64,000 bases of DNA from Staphylococcus simulans (GCF_002994445.1 NZ_MRZJ01000005.1:124001-188000); one strand, 5' to 3'. Positions 26,174 to 34,732 are shown, numbered from the stretch's first letter. Made by a program: numbers and translations. Notes: generated from the letters alone by a model not told the origin.

Positions 26174-27358
26174 TCACGCATGACGTGAATAATGTGCTAA
26201 TAACTCTTCTTCTACCGTTTTCATATCACTTTGGATAAACTTATCAAAAGCCTGAAGCACCTTTTCTAAAATTTCTTCATGACTCATTTCACTTCTATCA
26301 TTACGTCTATAGAAATTTTTGGAATAAATTCTCGTATATTCTTTAGATAACTTTCTTGTTTTTAGATGTTCGCATCGTTTTGCGGCTTCAAAAACCAATG
26401 TTCTTTCTTCTGTTTCTGCAGGCCCTATCAATAAATATATTCCAGTGAGCTTTTGAGTGTTTACAATCTCGTATAAAACTACTCTATTACTAGGTGTCCA
26501 TTTGTTCTCAGTCTTATTAAGCGGCATTACTCTGTCTAGACTTTTAGTCGTAAAGCGAACATATGATTTACTGCATTGATCCAAAACCAACTCATCATTC
26601 TGAGCAATATGTTCTTGCAGCATCTTAGAAATGTCATTTAAGATATCTGGTTTATATTCAAAGATTAAATCCAATGCTCTCTTGTGTTTTGCGTAAATCT
26701 GACTGCATATTTCTTCTAATGTTTCATCTCCCACGATGTGCCTCCTCAAAATACCGATGTATTGATTAATAAAATCTACTACTTTAGGGTTGATAATATT
26801 AGCTTTGCTTTCTAAGATTGCACGGATACAATCTAAAATCTGACTGTAAGCAACGCTAGACCATGTCGCACTATCGCTAGCATCATCACCTTCAGGTGTT
26901 AAAAATAAAAATAATTGCTCATAGCCAGGATACTCTCTATCAACGATTGACTGATACTTTTTGAGTTGATGCTTGGATTCTTTACTCCAGATCTTATTCT
27001 CAATCACAATCACTGTTTGATTTTGTTCTGATACAACAAGTATATCTATATTTCTCCACTCTCTTAAAACAACCGCATCCTCAAAATCATTTAACAATAG
27101 CTTGAAAAGCGTTTGATTCGAACTGAATCTTTCTGTTCCATCGATATAGAGCTTAATCACTTCTTTTAGGAACGTATCATTAAGCCCATGAATTTCATTC
27201 GGATCCAACAACCAAGCGAGCATATTGCTGTGACGAATTTCAGTATCCACAACACCTAGTACTTCAAATAAGTTGAACTGATTAGAATGCTTTTCTACTT
27301 CTTTCAAACAATCAATATCTTTTAGAAATGCTAATAATGCTGTCTCATCTCTGTTCAT
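26174..27358 (-). CDS. PD-(D/E)XK nuclease superfamily protein (PDDEXK_4-like)
   Basis: 394 residues. The N-terminal part has EIRHSNMLAWLLDPNEIHGL, typical of the PDDEXK_4 family, and the catalytic core is WRNIDILVV followed by VIVIENKIWSKESKHQLKKY, giving Asp...Glu-x-Lys. The C-terminal half is helical and unassigned. Such proteins often occur singly in defence or accessory regions; the target is unknown. ATG at 27358 follows AAGGAGAAAG; the frame is open 12 codons further. No partner gene shares its strand. The two small membrane proteins to the right are divergent from it. Confidence 0.78.
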   Translation of the reverse strand: MNRDETALLAFLKDIDCLKEVEKHSNQFNLFEVLGVVDTEIRHSNMLAWLLDPNEIHGLNDTFLKEVIKLYIDGTERFSSNQTLFKLLLNDFEDAVVLREWRNIDILVVSEQNQTVIVIENKIWSKESKHQLKKYQSIVDREYPGYEQLFLFLTPEGDDASDSATWSSVAYSQILDCIRAILESKANIINPKVVDFINQYIGILRRHIVGDETLEEICSQIYAKHKRALDLIFEYKPDILNDISKMLQEHIAQNDELVLDQCSKSYVRFTTKSLDRVMPLNKTENKWTPSNRVVLYEIVNTQKLTGIYLLIGPAETEERTLVFEAAKRCEHLKTRKLSKEYTRIYSKNFYRRNDRSEMSHEEILEKVLQAFDKFIQSDMKTVEEELLAHYSRHA

Positions 27359-27620
27359 TTTCTTTCTCCTTATTAGTCTCTCTATACTCCCCAAACCATT
27401 TTACTATGTTCATTCAAAAATAGGATTAATAGTATTAATGTTAATTTCACGCACAAAACTACTTTTATCAAAATATCAACATTTTTAAAATTTAAAATCA
27501 CTATTTTCTATCTCTATTATGCCAATCCAAAAAGCATACTATTTATTAAAAACTTCTATCAAATTGTTGGTAAATAGATTATTCTAATACTAATAAGAAA
27601 AATAGATGGGAGATAGTATA

Positions 27621-28166
27621 TTGAAAAAGATTTTTGTGAGTTTAGGAATTGTAGCGCTTGTAGCCGCATTAGGAATTGCGATCGTCTTTGCTTATGGCAG
27701 TTACAAAGATTTAGAGCTGAAAAAAGAAGAAACTAAAATAGCTAAAGAAAAAGAGAAAAAAGCAAAAGAGAAACAAAAGAAAAAAGAACAGGAAGAAAAT
27801 GAAAATAATACAGACTCAGTTTATAGTGAAGAAAGCAATACACAAGAAGTATATAATCAATCACAAAATGATACTGCATCTTCACAGCCACCTGTACAAG
27901 AATCACAACCTGCTCCATCTCAAAATAACCAAGCACCTTCTCAAAGTACGTCTAAATCATCAGATAGCGCTTTTGATGCAGATGCTGAATATGCTAAACA
28001 AAAAGAAATGTACGAAAAAGCTGCCAGAGGAGAAATACCTGAGCCGGGTGCCGATCTTTCTGGAGACAATGCAGAATTGATGGAACGTGATCCAAGTACA
28101 CTAACTAATGATGAAGCTGAACAAAGAGAGAGAAGAACGAATGCTATGGAAGCGGATAATCAATAA
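27621..28166 (+). CDS. Small membrane-anchored hypothetical protein with charged coil
   Basis: 181 residues. A short N-terminal stretch (LKKIFVS) precedes one membrane segment (about 6-26). Then comes a Lys/Glu-rich coil (about 30-60) and a Gln/Asn/Ser/Pro-rich tail (QESQPAPSQNNQAPSQ) ending in acidic helices. There is no lipobox. A TTG start at 27621 is chosen because GGGAG lies 8 bases upstream; ATG at 27606 is the alternative but has no site before it. The next gene encodes a protein of the same layout, so the two may be diverged duplicates. Not recognised further. Confidence 0.68.
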   Translation: MKKIFVSLGIVALVAALGIAIVFAYGSYKDLELKKEETKIAKEKEKKAKEKQKKKEQEENENNTDSVYSEESNTQEVYNQSQNDTASSQPPVQESQPAPSQNNQAPSQSTSKSSDSAFDADAEYAKQKEMYEKAARGEIPEPGADLSGDNAELMERDPSTLTNDEAEQRERRTNAMEADNQ

Positions 28167-28204
28167 TCTAACGATATTACGAACATAACAAGGAGAACTA
28201 TAAT

Positions 28205-28777
28205 ATGAACAAGCTTTTAATAACTGTATCCTTAGTATTAATACTCGGAATCATAGGTGCTGCCGGCTTCTTTGGATATAATAAGTATCAAGAAGTTGAA
28301 CTAGAGAAAAAGAATCTGGAAGCTCAGTTAAAAGATGATAAAGAAAATGATGCCAACACACATGTTGAGTCAGAACATGAGTCTGATAATACTAAGAATA
28401 TAAATCAATCAACTGAAACAACAACTAATAAACAGGATACACAAGCTACTGACGGAAGTGAGATTGTTAAAGTACACGAAGGTTCTTCACAACGAATGAC
28501 TAATAAAGATGAATTTGCACATTTAAGAGTCAACAGAGACAATGTTTTCGATTATCTAATAGCTGCCATTAATCAAAGTGAAGATGGAGACGCTTCAAAA
28601 ATTAAATTTCAGCAACCAGAGTTCTCAGCACAAGGAGAAGGTGTATGGAAAATCCCTGCAAACAATAAATCAGGACATGGTTCTTATACTTTCTTAGTTG
28701 AACAGGATGGTAGAGTTTCTTTTTGGGATGGGATGATGAATGAAAAATTCCATGAAGAACATGTATCTTTACCTTAA
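28205..28777 (+). CDS. Small membrane-anchored hypothetical protein, layout like its upstream neighbour
   Basis: 190 residues. A membrane segment (about 5-25, ITVSLVLILGIIGAAGFFGY) is followed by a charged coil (about 30-60), a Thr/Asn-rich linker, and a C-terminal globular part (about 95-190) with NRDNVFDYLIAAINQSEDG and GHGSYTFLVEQDGRVSFWDG. AAGGAG precedes the ATG. It follows its neighbour after 38 bases and is probably in one operon with it. The C-terminal part resembles small secreted staphylococcal proteins of unknown role; I do not assign a function. Confidence 0.75.
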   Translation: MNKLLITVSLVLILGIIGAAGFFGYNKYQEVELEKKNLEAQLKDDKENDANTHVESEHESDNTKNINQSTETTTNKQDTQATDGSEIVKVHEGSSQRMTNKDEFAHLRVNRDNVFDYLIAAINQSEDGDASKIKFQQPEFSAQGEGVWKIPANNKSGHGSYTFLVEQDGRVSFWDGMMNEKFHEEHVSLP

Positions 28778-28831
28778 GGAAATAAAAGTAACTAAGAGTT
28801 TGTAGCGAACCTAAAATGTTGTACTTTTTGG

Positions 28832-28995
28832 TTAAGCTAATTTTCCAAAGGCAAGATTTCTGTATTCTACAGGAGCCTTGCCTTTTTAACTCCCAATTCT
28901 ACTTTCGTTATCAAAGTAATTGGTACTTGTATGTATAAATAATTCCAGCTCCCTATTAAACCTAATCTCTTCTTCATAACGCCTCTTCTTGTTTT
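28832..28995 (-). pseudogene. IS3-family transposase remnant (C-terminal end)
   Basis: Read on the minus strand, the region encodes RYEEEIRFNRELELF, then NYFDNESRIGS, a stop, and KGKAPVEYRNLAFGKLA before a final stop. The last part matches the C-terminal end of IS3-type OrfB transposases (K-G-x-x-P-V-E-Y-R). The internal stop and missing N terminus mark it as a relic. The terminal sequence of the element probably lies at about 28800-28831. It shows past insertion in this accessory stretch. Confidence 0.75.
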
Positions 28996-29094
28996 ATTTT
29001 ACCTATAATATCTTTCAAACTTTTTCCATACTACACGATAATCGTGCAATTCCTGGCCAGAAGTATTATATTAATTTAGATATATTTACATATG

Positions 29095-29145
29095 AAAACT
29101 CCCTATAAAGCTTTCATATTTTAAATGCCTGCTCTATAGGGAGCT
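29095..29145 (-). terminator. Terminator downstream of the decarboxylase transcript
   Basis: On the minus strand AGCTCCCTATAGAGC pairs with GCTTTATAGGGAGTT, followed by TTC. No other terminator follows the sadA-like stop codon, so the mRNA probably ends here, including the small frame at 29158-29343. Confidence 0.78.
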
Positions 29146-29157
29146 AATCAAAAAAGA

Positions 29158-29343
29158 TTACCATCCTTTTTTCTGAAGTTCATGATATTGATTAATATTT
29201 TGTTTAAAAGATGCTTTTGTATGATCACGATACTTCCAAAGATGCAGATGCCCTTCGATTTCAGTTAATAATATGATTAAATCAGACTCAATAATAATTG
29301 TTAAATCTTTCCCTCCTATGAAGAATTCCGCAAAACTTGGAAA
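29158..29343 (-). other. Possible small gene or decayed gene downstream of sadA
   Basis: A frame of about 61 codons ends GHLHLWKYRDHTK...YHELQKKGW before a terminator. A strong GGAGGG sits inside it (29310-29315 area) followed by GKDLTIIIESDLIILLTEIE, but no ATG, GTG or TTG occurs in frame after it. Either a rare start codon (ATT) is used, or the gene has lost its start. The sequence looks protein-like (alternating hydrophobic and charged) but is not recognised. Confidence 0.35.
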
Positions 29344-29365
29344 CCTTCAGTATAAGCTTATTCTC

Positions 29366-30784
29366 TTAAGCACCCATTGTATCTGCCTCACTAATATAGA
29401 GGTTGAGTCTATTGATAGTTTCTTTAATGTCATCTTCTGTTGTTAATGGGTTTGTTGTACATAATCGAATCACACGTTGATTGTTTAGTACTGTTGTATA
29501 TGCTACCGCATAGCCGGAATCTGCTATCTTTTGTGCAGCCATACTATTGAGCTGGTTGTTTTGTGCTTCAGTTAAATCTTCATTTTCATATCTGAAGTTA
29601 ACAATAGAGAGATTGGCATGAGAAACGATACGCCAATGATCAAGTTGTGATACATAGCTTTCAGCGTACTCAGCTAAATCTTCACCGTATTTAATGCGTT
29701 CAATAATTTCATCTTCACCAATAACTTGCAGTGTAATCCATAATTTCAATGCTCTTGCAGGTCGTGTAAGTTCTATACCTAACATTTCAGGATCAATCAC
29801 ATCATCGTCAGATGCAATGTCATCTAAGTATTCCGCATCTTCACCAAAGCTTTGAAGCAGATGTTGTTTTTCTTTTACAACAACCATTGCACAACTGTAT
29901 GTTTGGAATAATAGTTTATGCGCATCCCAGCTTACACTGTCGGAACGTTCTACGCCTTTAAATAGATGTTCTGCTTTATCTGAGAGGATATGAGATAAAC
30001 CATAAGCACCATCCACATGAAGCCATAGGTTGTATGCATCACAGATATCTCCAAGTGTTGTAAAGTCATCAACTGACCCTGTATTAGTTGTACCTGCAGT
30101 TGAAATCACAATCGCAGGCTTATAACCTGTTTCTATATCCTTTTCTATTTCAGCTTTTAGACTATCCGTATTCATTGTGAAATCTTCATTATAATCAATT
30201 CTTCGGATATTTTTCTTTAAGAAGCCTGCGACATGTAATGCTTTACCGACAGAATGATGCGTTTGAGATGTTAAGTAGACAGTCGCTTTCTTAATGTCCT
30301 CCATATTGATTTGTGCATCTCTAGCCGCAACTAATGCGGTTAAATTAGCCATTGAGCCTCCAGATACAAACACACCGCCTGCCGGCTTGATTTCATATCC
30401 GATTTTACCTGCCAAATAATTGATTAAATTACGTTCAATATTAATCGGCAATGTCGCATTTTTAAAGTTCGAGGCATGTATATTGTTAGCTGTACTCAAA
30501 ATATCCCCAAGCCAAGATAAGCGTGATGCAGGACCTGGTATAAATGAGAAAGAACGAGGATGATTCGGACGATATAAGTAATTCAATACTTCGTTATTCA
30601 GATCTTTCAGCACATCGTAGATATTACGTCCTTCACTTGGCACTTCCATAAACTCATATTTCTTTCTAAGTTCAAGCGGTGCTTGTTGCGTTGCAGGAAG
30701 TTCTCCAATATCTCTAGATAAATACTTGTTGACTTCGTCTCTGATAATGGTTTCTAAATCTATATTGTTCTCATTAAAATCCAT
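29366..30784 (-). CDS. sadA: Pyridoxal phosphate-dependent aromatic amino acid decarboxylase, SadA-like
   Basis: 472 residues of the group II decarboxylase family. The PLP lysine is in SWDAHKLLFQTYSCAM; the aspartate contact is in LHVDGAYG; the cofactor stacking His is in TSQTHHSVGKA. The N-terminal RPNHPRSFSFIPGP is also typical. SadA of several staphylococci makes trace amines such as phenethylamine, tyramine and tryptamine from aromatic amino acids. Size and motifs fit, but glutamate or other group II substrates are not ruled out. ATG at 30784 follows AGAGGAG. A good promoter lies about 45-70 bases upstream. Confidence 0.82.
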   Translation of the reverse strand: MDFNENNIDLETIIRDEVNKYLSRDIGELPATQQAPLELRKKYEFMEVPSEGRNIYDVLKDLNNEVLNYLYRPNHPRSFSFIPGPASRLSWLGDILSTANNIHASNFKNATLPINIERNLINYLAGKIGYEIKPAGGVFVSGGSMANLTALVAARDAQINMEDIKKATVYLTSQTHHSVGKALHVAGFLKKNIRRIDYNEDFTMNTDSLKAEIEKDIETGYKPAIVISTAGTTNTGSVDDFTTLGDICDAYNLWLHVDGAYGLSHILSDKAEHLFKGVERSDSVSWDAHKLLFQTYSCAMVVVKEKQHLLQSFGEDAEYLDDIASDDDVIDPEMLGIELTRPARALKLWITLQVIGEDEIIERIKYGEDLAEYAESYVSQLDHWRIVSHANLSIVNFRYENEDLTEAQNNQLNSMAAQKIADSGYAVAYTTVLNNQRVIRLCTTNPLTTEDDIKETINRLNLYISEADTMGA

Positions 30785-30825
30785 ATCTCTTCTATGCTCC
30801 TCTATTTAGATATTTATTCAATACA

Positions 30826-30855
30826 ATTATCACACAAGGGGCTTTTGTCATACAA
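30826..30855 (-). promoter_or_regulatory. Putative sadA promoter
   Basis: On the minus strand TTGTAT (30850-30855) and GATAAT (30826-30831) are separated by 18 bases, a good SigA-type match. Confidence 0.6.
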
Positions 30856-31072
30856 TGAAATGATATGTCCATATTTGTTTATTCAAAAGTTAGGACTGTA
30901 GGTTAAAACAAATGAAATAGACAAAATATGTCTAAACTTTCAATGATAGTCATTATTTGACCATTTACTAAAATTCCTCAATTATTTCTTTACAATAATT
31001 AAAATTATCTTAATCAAACCTATATATTGTTTTAACTGTGTGCTAGTATTAAGAGAAAAAGGCATATAATTG

Positions 31073-31099
31073 AGGGAAATATATACTTTGGTTTTCCCT
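31073..31099. other. Perfect hairpin in the sadA-glycosyltransferase gap
   Basis: AGGGAAA and TTTCCCT form perfect 7-base arms around a 13-base loop. It lies about 280 bases upstream of the glycosyltransferase gene, in a 600-base gap that is otherwise AT-rich. It could belong to a 5' leader or be an isolated dyad. Confidence 0.45.
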
Positions 31100-31261
31100 A
31101 GCCTTACTACTTTTTCTACTATCATTTACAACCGTAATTGATAAATTCTTCGTTTTTGTTCTCACTTCATTTGAAACAAAAGCTTACATTGAGTAGTCAT
31201 ATCATATTTAAGATTATTTCATAAAAACTTTAAAACGTGTTGAAAACAACAATATAAAATA

Positions 31262-31297
31262 CACCACTCAACGTGGTTCAAGTTCAAAAAAGTGGTG
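31262..31297 (+). other. Possible alternative-pairing leader before the glycosyltransferase gene
   Basis: ACCAC-TCAAC-GTGGT (31263-31277) can fold as one hairpin. The same left arm, CACCACT (31262-31268), can also pair with AGTGGTG (31291-31297). The two foldings exclude each other. The region is about 90-120 bases upstream of the start codon, within a probable leader. No U-run follows. Confidence 0.35.
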
Positions 31298-31383
31298 ATA
31301 GATATACCTCAAAAGGCTGTCTATCGCTATTTATGTTTCGTTAAGATATAAGTTTTAGGTGATCATTTAGAAAGGAGTACAGT

Positions 31384-32583
31384 ATGAAAGTCAATATATT
31401 AGGTTTTAATTTGTTCGCTAAAGGCGGTACAACCAGAAGCAATATCAACCTCATTAAAGCGTTCCAACAAGCAGGGCATGATGTTACATATTTCAATTAC
31501 TTACATTATGAAGATGAGGCGATTATGAAATTAGTAATCCATGAAAATATTAACCCTAAGCGCCTTGAAATCAAATCACATAAAGAAACGAAAGCCTTAT
31601 CAGATGCGGATATTTTAATTCTGACAAGAGAGTCGTTATTCAAAATTGCAAGAGATGTTAAGAAACACAATAAAAACATAAAAATTATCGGAGAGGTTCA
31701 TGGACCATTATGGTATCTTGAGGACGACGCAGACTTAGCTTTAGATGCGATTGATGCGGTACGTGTAAGCACTAAAGAAATACAAGAAGCATTTAGCAAT
31801 AGATTCCATTACTCATCGGTTTTCCATTACTATGTCAATGCTGCGCACATTCAAATCAATGAACACCCTATCAATACCAAACGCAACTTGTTCATCAAAT
31901 CTCGCTTTGAAGATGGCATCAAAGACATTTCTTATGTCATTAAACTGATGGACTACATCGTTAACATAAAACAAGACAAGACTATTCAACTCTATATTCA
32001 AGGTTATGGTCCCTCTGAAGTTTTATATCAAAACTTAATTCATTACTATAACTTAGAGGATAATGTGCACTTAAATCAAAAAGTGCCGCAAACCTATATC
32101 TATGTTTCCTCATCGCCTTATGAAACTTTGGGCTACTCCATATTAGAAGCTATGGCAACGGGTAATCAAGCACTTATTTATCCAGGTGATGACAATGTGT
32201 TACAAGCGATATATGAGAAATACCATAGCGTTCACTTTATGAAAAAAGAAGTTGAACATGACTATTCAATATTAAAAAGCATGTTAGAACATAAATATAC
32301 GAATGCTGAACGTCTTGAAGATGTTAACGCAATGAAAACAGATTTCCAACCAAAAACATACGCAGAAGATTATCTAACCTTATTTAATAAGGCTATGTCG
32401 AACCGCTCGCTTTTACCGATTAAATTAGAACGCAAAATCAAAGGGTTTAATACGAACGGTCTTAAATTTTTAAACAAGCGGAAAAATGTATACAAGAAAA
32501 TGATGAACCTTCCAGGTGTCAGAAAAGTATCCTCAAAATCCATCGTCAGAAAAGGAATGAAGAAAATCTACAACGTTCAATAG
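31384..32583 (+). CDS. Glycosyltransferase, GT-B (family 4-like)
   Basis: 399 residues. The N-terminal KVNILGFNLFAKGGTTRSNINLIKAF has the glycine-rich acceptor loop of GT-B enzymes. The C-terminal half has a nucleotide-sugar region with IQGYGPS, SSSPYETLGYSILEAMATGN (the conserved E-x7-E-like motif), and a basic tail (about 345-399, many Lys and Arg), suggesting association with the inner membrane surface. AGAAAGGAG precedes the ATG. The next gene begins 6 bases after its stop, so the pair probably acts together on a cell-surface glycopolymer. Confidence 0.84.
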   Translation: MKVNILGFNLFAKGGTTRSNINLIKAFQQAGHDVTYFNYLHYEDEAIMKLVIHENINPKRLEIKSHKETKALSDADILILTRESLFKIARDVKKHNKNIKIIGEVHGPLWYLEDDADLALDAIDAVRVSTKEIQEAFSNRFHYSSVFHYYVNAAHIQINEHPINTKRNLFIKSRFEDGIKDISYVIKLMDYIVNIKQDKTIQLYIQGYGPSEVLYQNLIHYYNLEDNVHLNQKVPQTYIYVSSSPYETLGYSILEAMATGNQALIYPGDDNVLQAIYEKYHSVHFMKKEVEHDYSILKSMLEHKYTNAERLEDVNAMKTDFQPKTYAEDYLTLFNKAMSNRSLLPIKLERKIKGFNTNGLKFLNKRKNVYKKMMNLPGVRKVSSKSIVRKGMKKIYNVQ

Positions 32584-32589
32584 AACGGT

Positions 32590-33738
32590 ATGATAGAGCG
32601 CAACTTAGATAAAATCAAACCTAAGTCAGACAGAGTTTTCATTGAGTCATTCCACGGCAGTAATTTTAGCGGTGATCCAAAATATATTGCTCTTGCAATT
32701 CAAAACCAATTTAATGATAAGAAGATATTTGTCAGCTCTAGAAATGCCTTAGTAGATATTGAAATCAGAAATCACGGCTTTATACCTGTGCGTTTCGGTT
32801 CGTTGAACTACATGAAAACATTCAGATCCTGCAAATATGTCTTTATGAACGGCAATTCTTGGGATAGAGTCGACAAGGATAAAAGACAGGTCTTTGTTCA
32901 AACATGGCACGGCTTCCCATTGAAGAAAATGGTGAATAACCTCAATGATGAACAAGAAAGAAAAGCGCAGCTTCGTGCTTTCAAACCAAGAATGAAGAAA
33001 TGGGATTATTTATTAACTTCTTCTAAAACGAATAAGATGCTGCTGGAGTCGGCGTTTGATTTAGAGAAGAATAAAAAGTTAAAAGTCCTTCAGTTAGGGG
33101 CACCGCGGAATGAATACTTAAAAAAAAATAATAATGAAGCGGAACGTACAAGAATCAGAAAGAAATACCTGCAAGTCGATGCGAAGGATAAGAAATTCGT
33201 ACTTTATTGTCCAACTTGGAGAAAAGATAAGCGCAGCAGTATAACAGGTGTAGACCTGAAAGCTTTATTAGATCATTTACCTAGTGATTATGAAATCATC
33301 GTTAAACTCCATCCTAATGATTCTAACTTGCGTACTAAATACAATCAGCTAGATCCTCGTATTCATTGCTTTTTCAATGAGTTCGTAGATATTCAAGAAT
33401 TGTATTTAATCAGCGATGTCATGATAACTGATTACTCATCAACTATCTTTGATTATGCACATTTAAACTTGCCTATTTTACTATTACAAGAAGATAGTCA
33501 AAAATATCAAGATGAAATCGGCTTTTACTTTGATATCCATGAAGTTGGTGATTTCTTAACTGCCTCTCAAAACGAAGCATTACTCGCTAAACAAATCACA
33601 CATATCAGTCGAATAGACTATTCAAGTTTAATCAATCGTTTAATGAATGAAGACGATTGGAACACTTCATTCAACATACTGCAAACAATTTTCAAAGATG
33701 ACTCTAAACGAAAATACAATATCAACCACGAATCTTAA
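32590..33738 (+). CDS. CDP-glycerol glycerophosphotransferase-family protein (TagB/TagF-like)
   Basis: 382 residues of the teichoic acid glycerophosphotransferase family. Visible blocks are QTWHGFPLKKM (conserved His, about 115), YCPTWRKDKR, VKLHPND (second catalytic His) and MITDYSSTIFDYAHLNLPIL. Such enzymes add glycerol phosphate, or in related forms ribitol phosphate, to a wall polymer primer. No clear ribosome binding site is seen before the ATG at 32590, which lies 6 bases after the glycosyltransferase stop, so translation is probably coupled. It is not part of the main tag/tar locus, so a secondary polymer or a wall decoration is possible. Confidence 0.87.
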   Translation: MIERNLDKIKPKSDRVFIESFHGSNFSGDPKYIALAIQNQFNDKKIFVSSRNALVDIEIRNHGFIPVRFGSLNYMKTFRSCKYVFMNGNSWDRVDKDKRQVFVQTWHGFPLKKMVNNLNDEQERKAQLRAFKPRMKKWDYLLTSSKTNKMLLESAFDLEKNKKLKVLQLGAPRNEYLKKNNNEAERTRIRKKYLQVDAKDKKFVLYCPTWRKDKRSSITGVDLKALLDHLPSDYEIIVKLHPNDSNLRTKYNQLDPRIHCFFNEFVDIQELYLISDVMITDYSSTIFDYAHLNLPILLLQEDSQKYQDEIGFYFDIHEVGDFLTASQNEALLAKQITHISRIDYSSLINRLMNEDDWNTSFNILQTIFKDDSKRKYNINHES

Positions 33739-33764
33739 GTAGATATAGCTGTATAAATAAGATT

Positions 33765-33797
33765 AAGCGACTTTCAAAATACGAAAGTCGCTTCTAT
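33765..33797 (+). terminator. Terminator after the TagB-like gene
   Basis: A perfect 11-bp stem, AAGCGACTTTC with its complement, and a 7-base loop. The T-tail (CTATAGTT) is weak. Confidence 0.65.
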
Positions 33798-33809
33798 AGT
33801 TAACAATAC

Positions 33810-33950
33810 TTTTTTGGAGAATATGAGTGTACTTATTCAAAATTTGATGCATTAACTTTGTACCAATATCTTGATTTTGATAGTCATTTAAAACAAGAAT
33901 ATCCCAAATGTAATATTCTCAGCTTTTATTTTATATGCTACTATACTCAT
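33810..33950 (-). pseudogene. GNAT acetyltransferase remnant
   Basis: On the minus strand a short frame starting MSIVAYKIKAE is followed, in another frame, by EYYIWDILVLNDYQNQDIG and TKLMHQIL. The second part matches the acetyl-CoA-binding loop of GNAT enzymes (Q/R-x-x-G-I/x-G). The frameshift and missing ends mark it as a remnant. It lies immediately 3' of the Lpl-like gene. Confidence 0.72.
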
Positions 33951-33952
33951 AA

Positions 33953-34732
33953 TTACTTATCCTCGCTTGGATTAAAGTACATGCTATCAGAAAAATAAAT
34001 AATGTCATGCTTATTTTCAACAAAGGTAAATTTTATATTTTTAGTACCAACTGAAGATCCTTTTAAGTCACCTGTTCCTTTTAACAATAACTTTGGCGCT
34101 TTTTTTGTTGGAATATCATATTGCTTTCTTAATTGTTTTACATTATAATCACTATTTTCTAAATCATATTCTGCAGAATAACTAGGCACATTAGGATTGT
34201 AGTCTATATCTCCGCCTTTATACTTATCTAATTCTTTAAAGTCTGCATATTGCGCGAAAAATTTAAAGTCCGCTATTTCTTTTTTTATCTTGCTATTTTC
34301 GATTTTCTCAATAGGTATGATTTTATTACTTTCCATCTTTATCGGATATTTTTTCTTGATATTATGTGTTTTTCCTTTGCTGTCTTCTGTAATTCTCTTG
34401 GTTATGTAATCACCTTTAGCTGTCCGTGTATTTCTATTTATTTCTAACACCATACCTTTACTGATTAAATCTCCTCCATTACTTTGTATAGACATTTCCG
34501 AATGTAGTAGCCAGGTCCCTTTATCACCTTTTTCAAATTCTTCATCTCGATATCCTTCTTTATCGTATAAATCATCAAGATTCTTGATTGGATACATGCC
34601 TAGTGTTTTTTGAAAACTCTTTTTGATTTCTGCTTCTTTATTAATTTCTTTGAAAATGACTACACCTACGCCAATAAGCAGTATTAAAATCAAGAAACTT
34701 GCACATAAAACTATAGCTTTTGAACGTTTCAT
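33953..34732 (-). CDS. Lpl-type (DUF576, tandem lipoprotein) protein without lipobox
   Basis: 259 residues. The body matches staphylococcal tandem lipoproteins: [64 protein letters not shown] and [19 protein letters not shown]. The N terminus ([29 protein letters not shown]) has a hydrophobic segment but no cysteine at its end; the only Cys (about residue 10) is inside it. It should be membrane-anchored rather than lipidated. Only one copy is seen, unlike the S. aureus tandem arrays. No strong ribosome binding site is evident before ATG at 34732. It lies 172 bases from the rlmH stop codon, the SCC attachment area. Confidence 0.82.
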   Translation of the reverse strand: MKRSKAIVLCASFLILILLIGVGVVIFKEINKEAEIKKSFQKTLGMYPIKNLDDLYDKEGYRDEEFEKGDKGTWLLHSEMSIQSNGGDLISKGMVLEINRNTRTAKGDYITKRITEDSKGKTHNIKKKYPIKMESNKIIPIEKIENSKIKKEIADFKFFAQYADFKELDKYKGGDIDYNPNVPSYSAEYDLENSDYNVKQLRKQYDIPTKKAPKLLLKGTGDLKGSSVGTKNIKFTFVENKHDIIYFSDSMYFNPSEDK

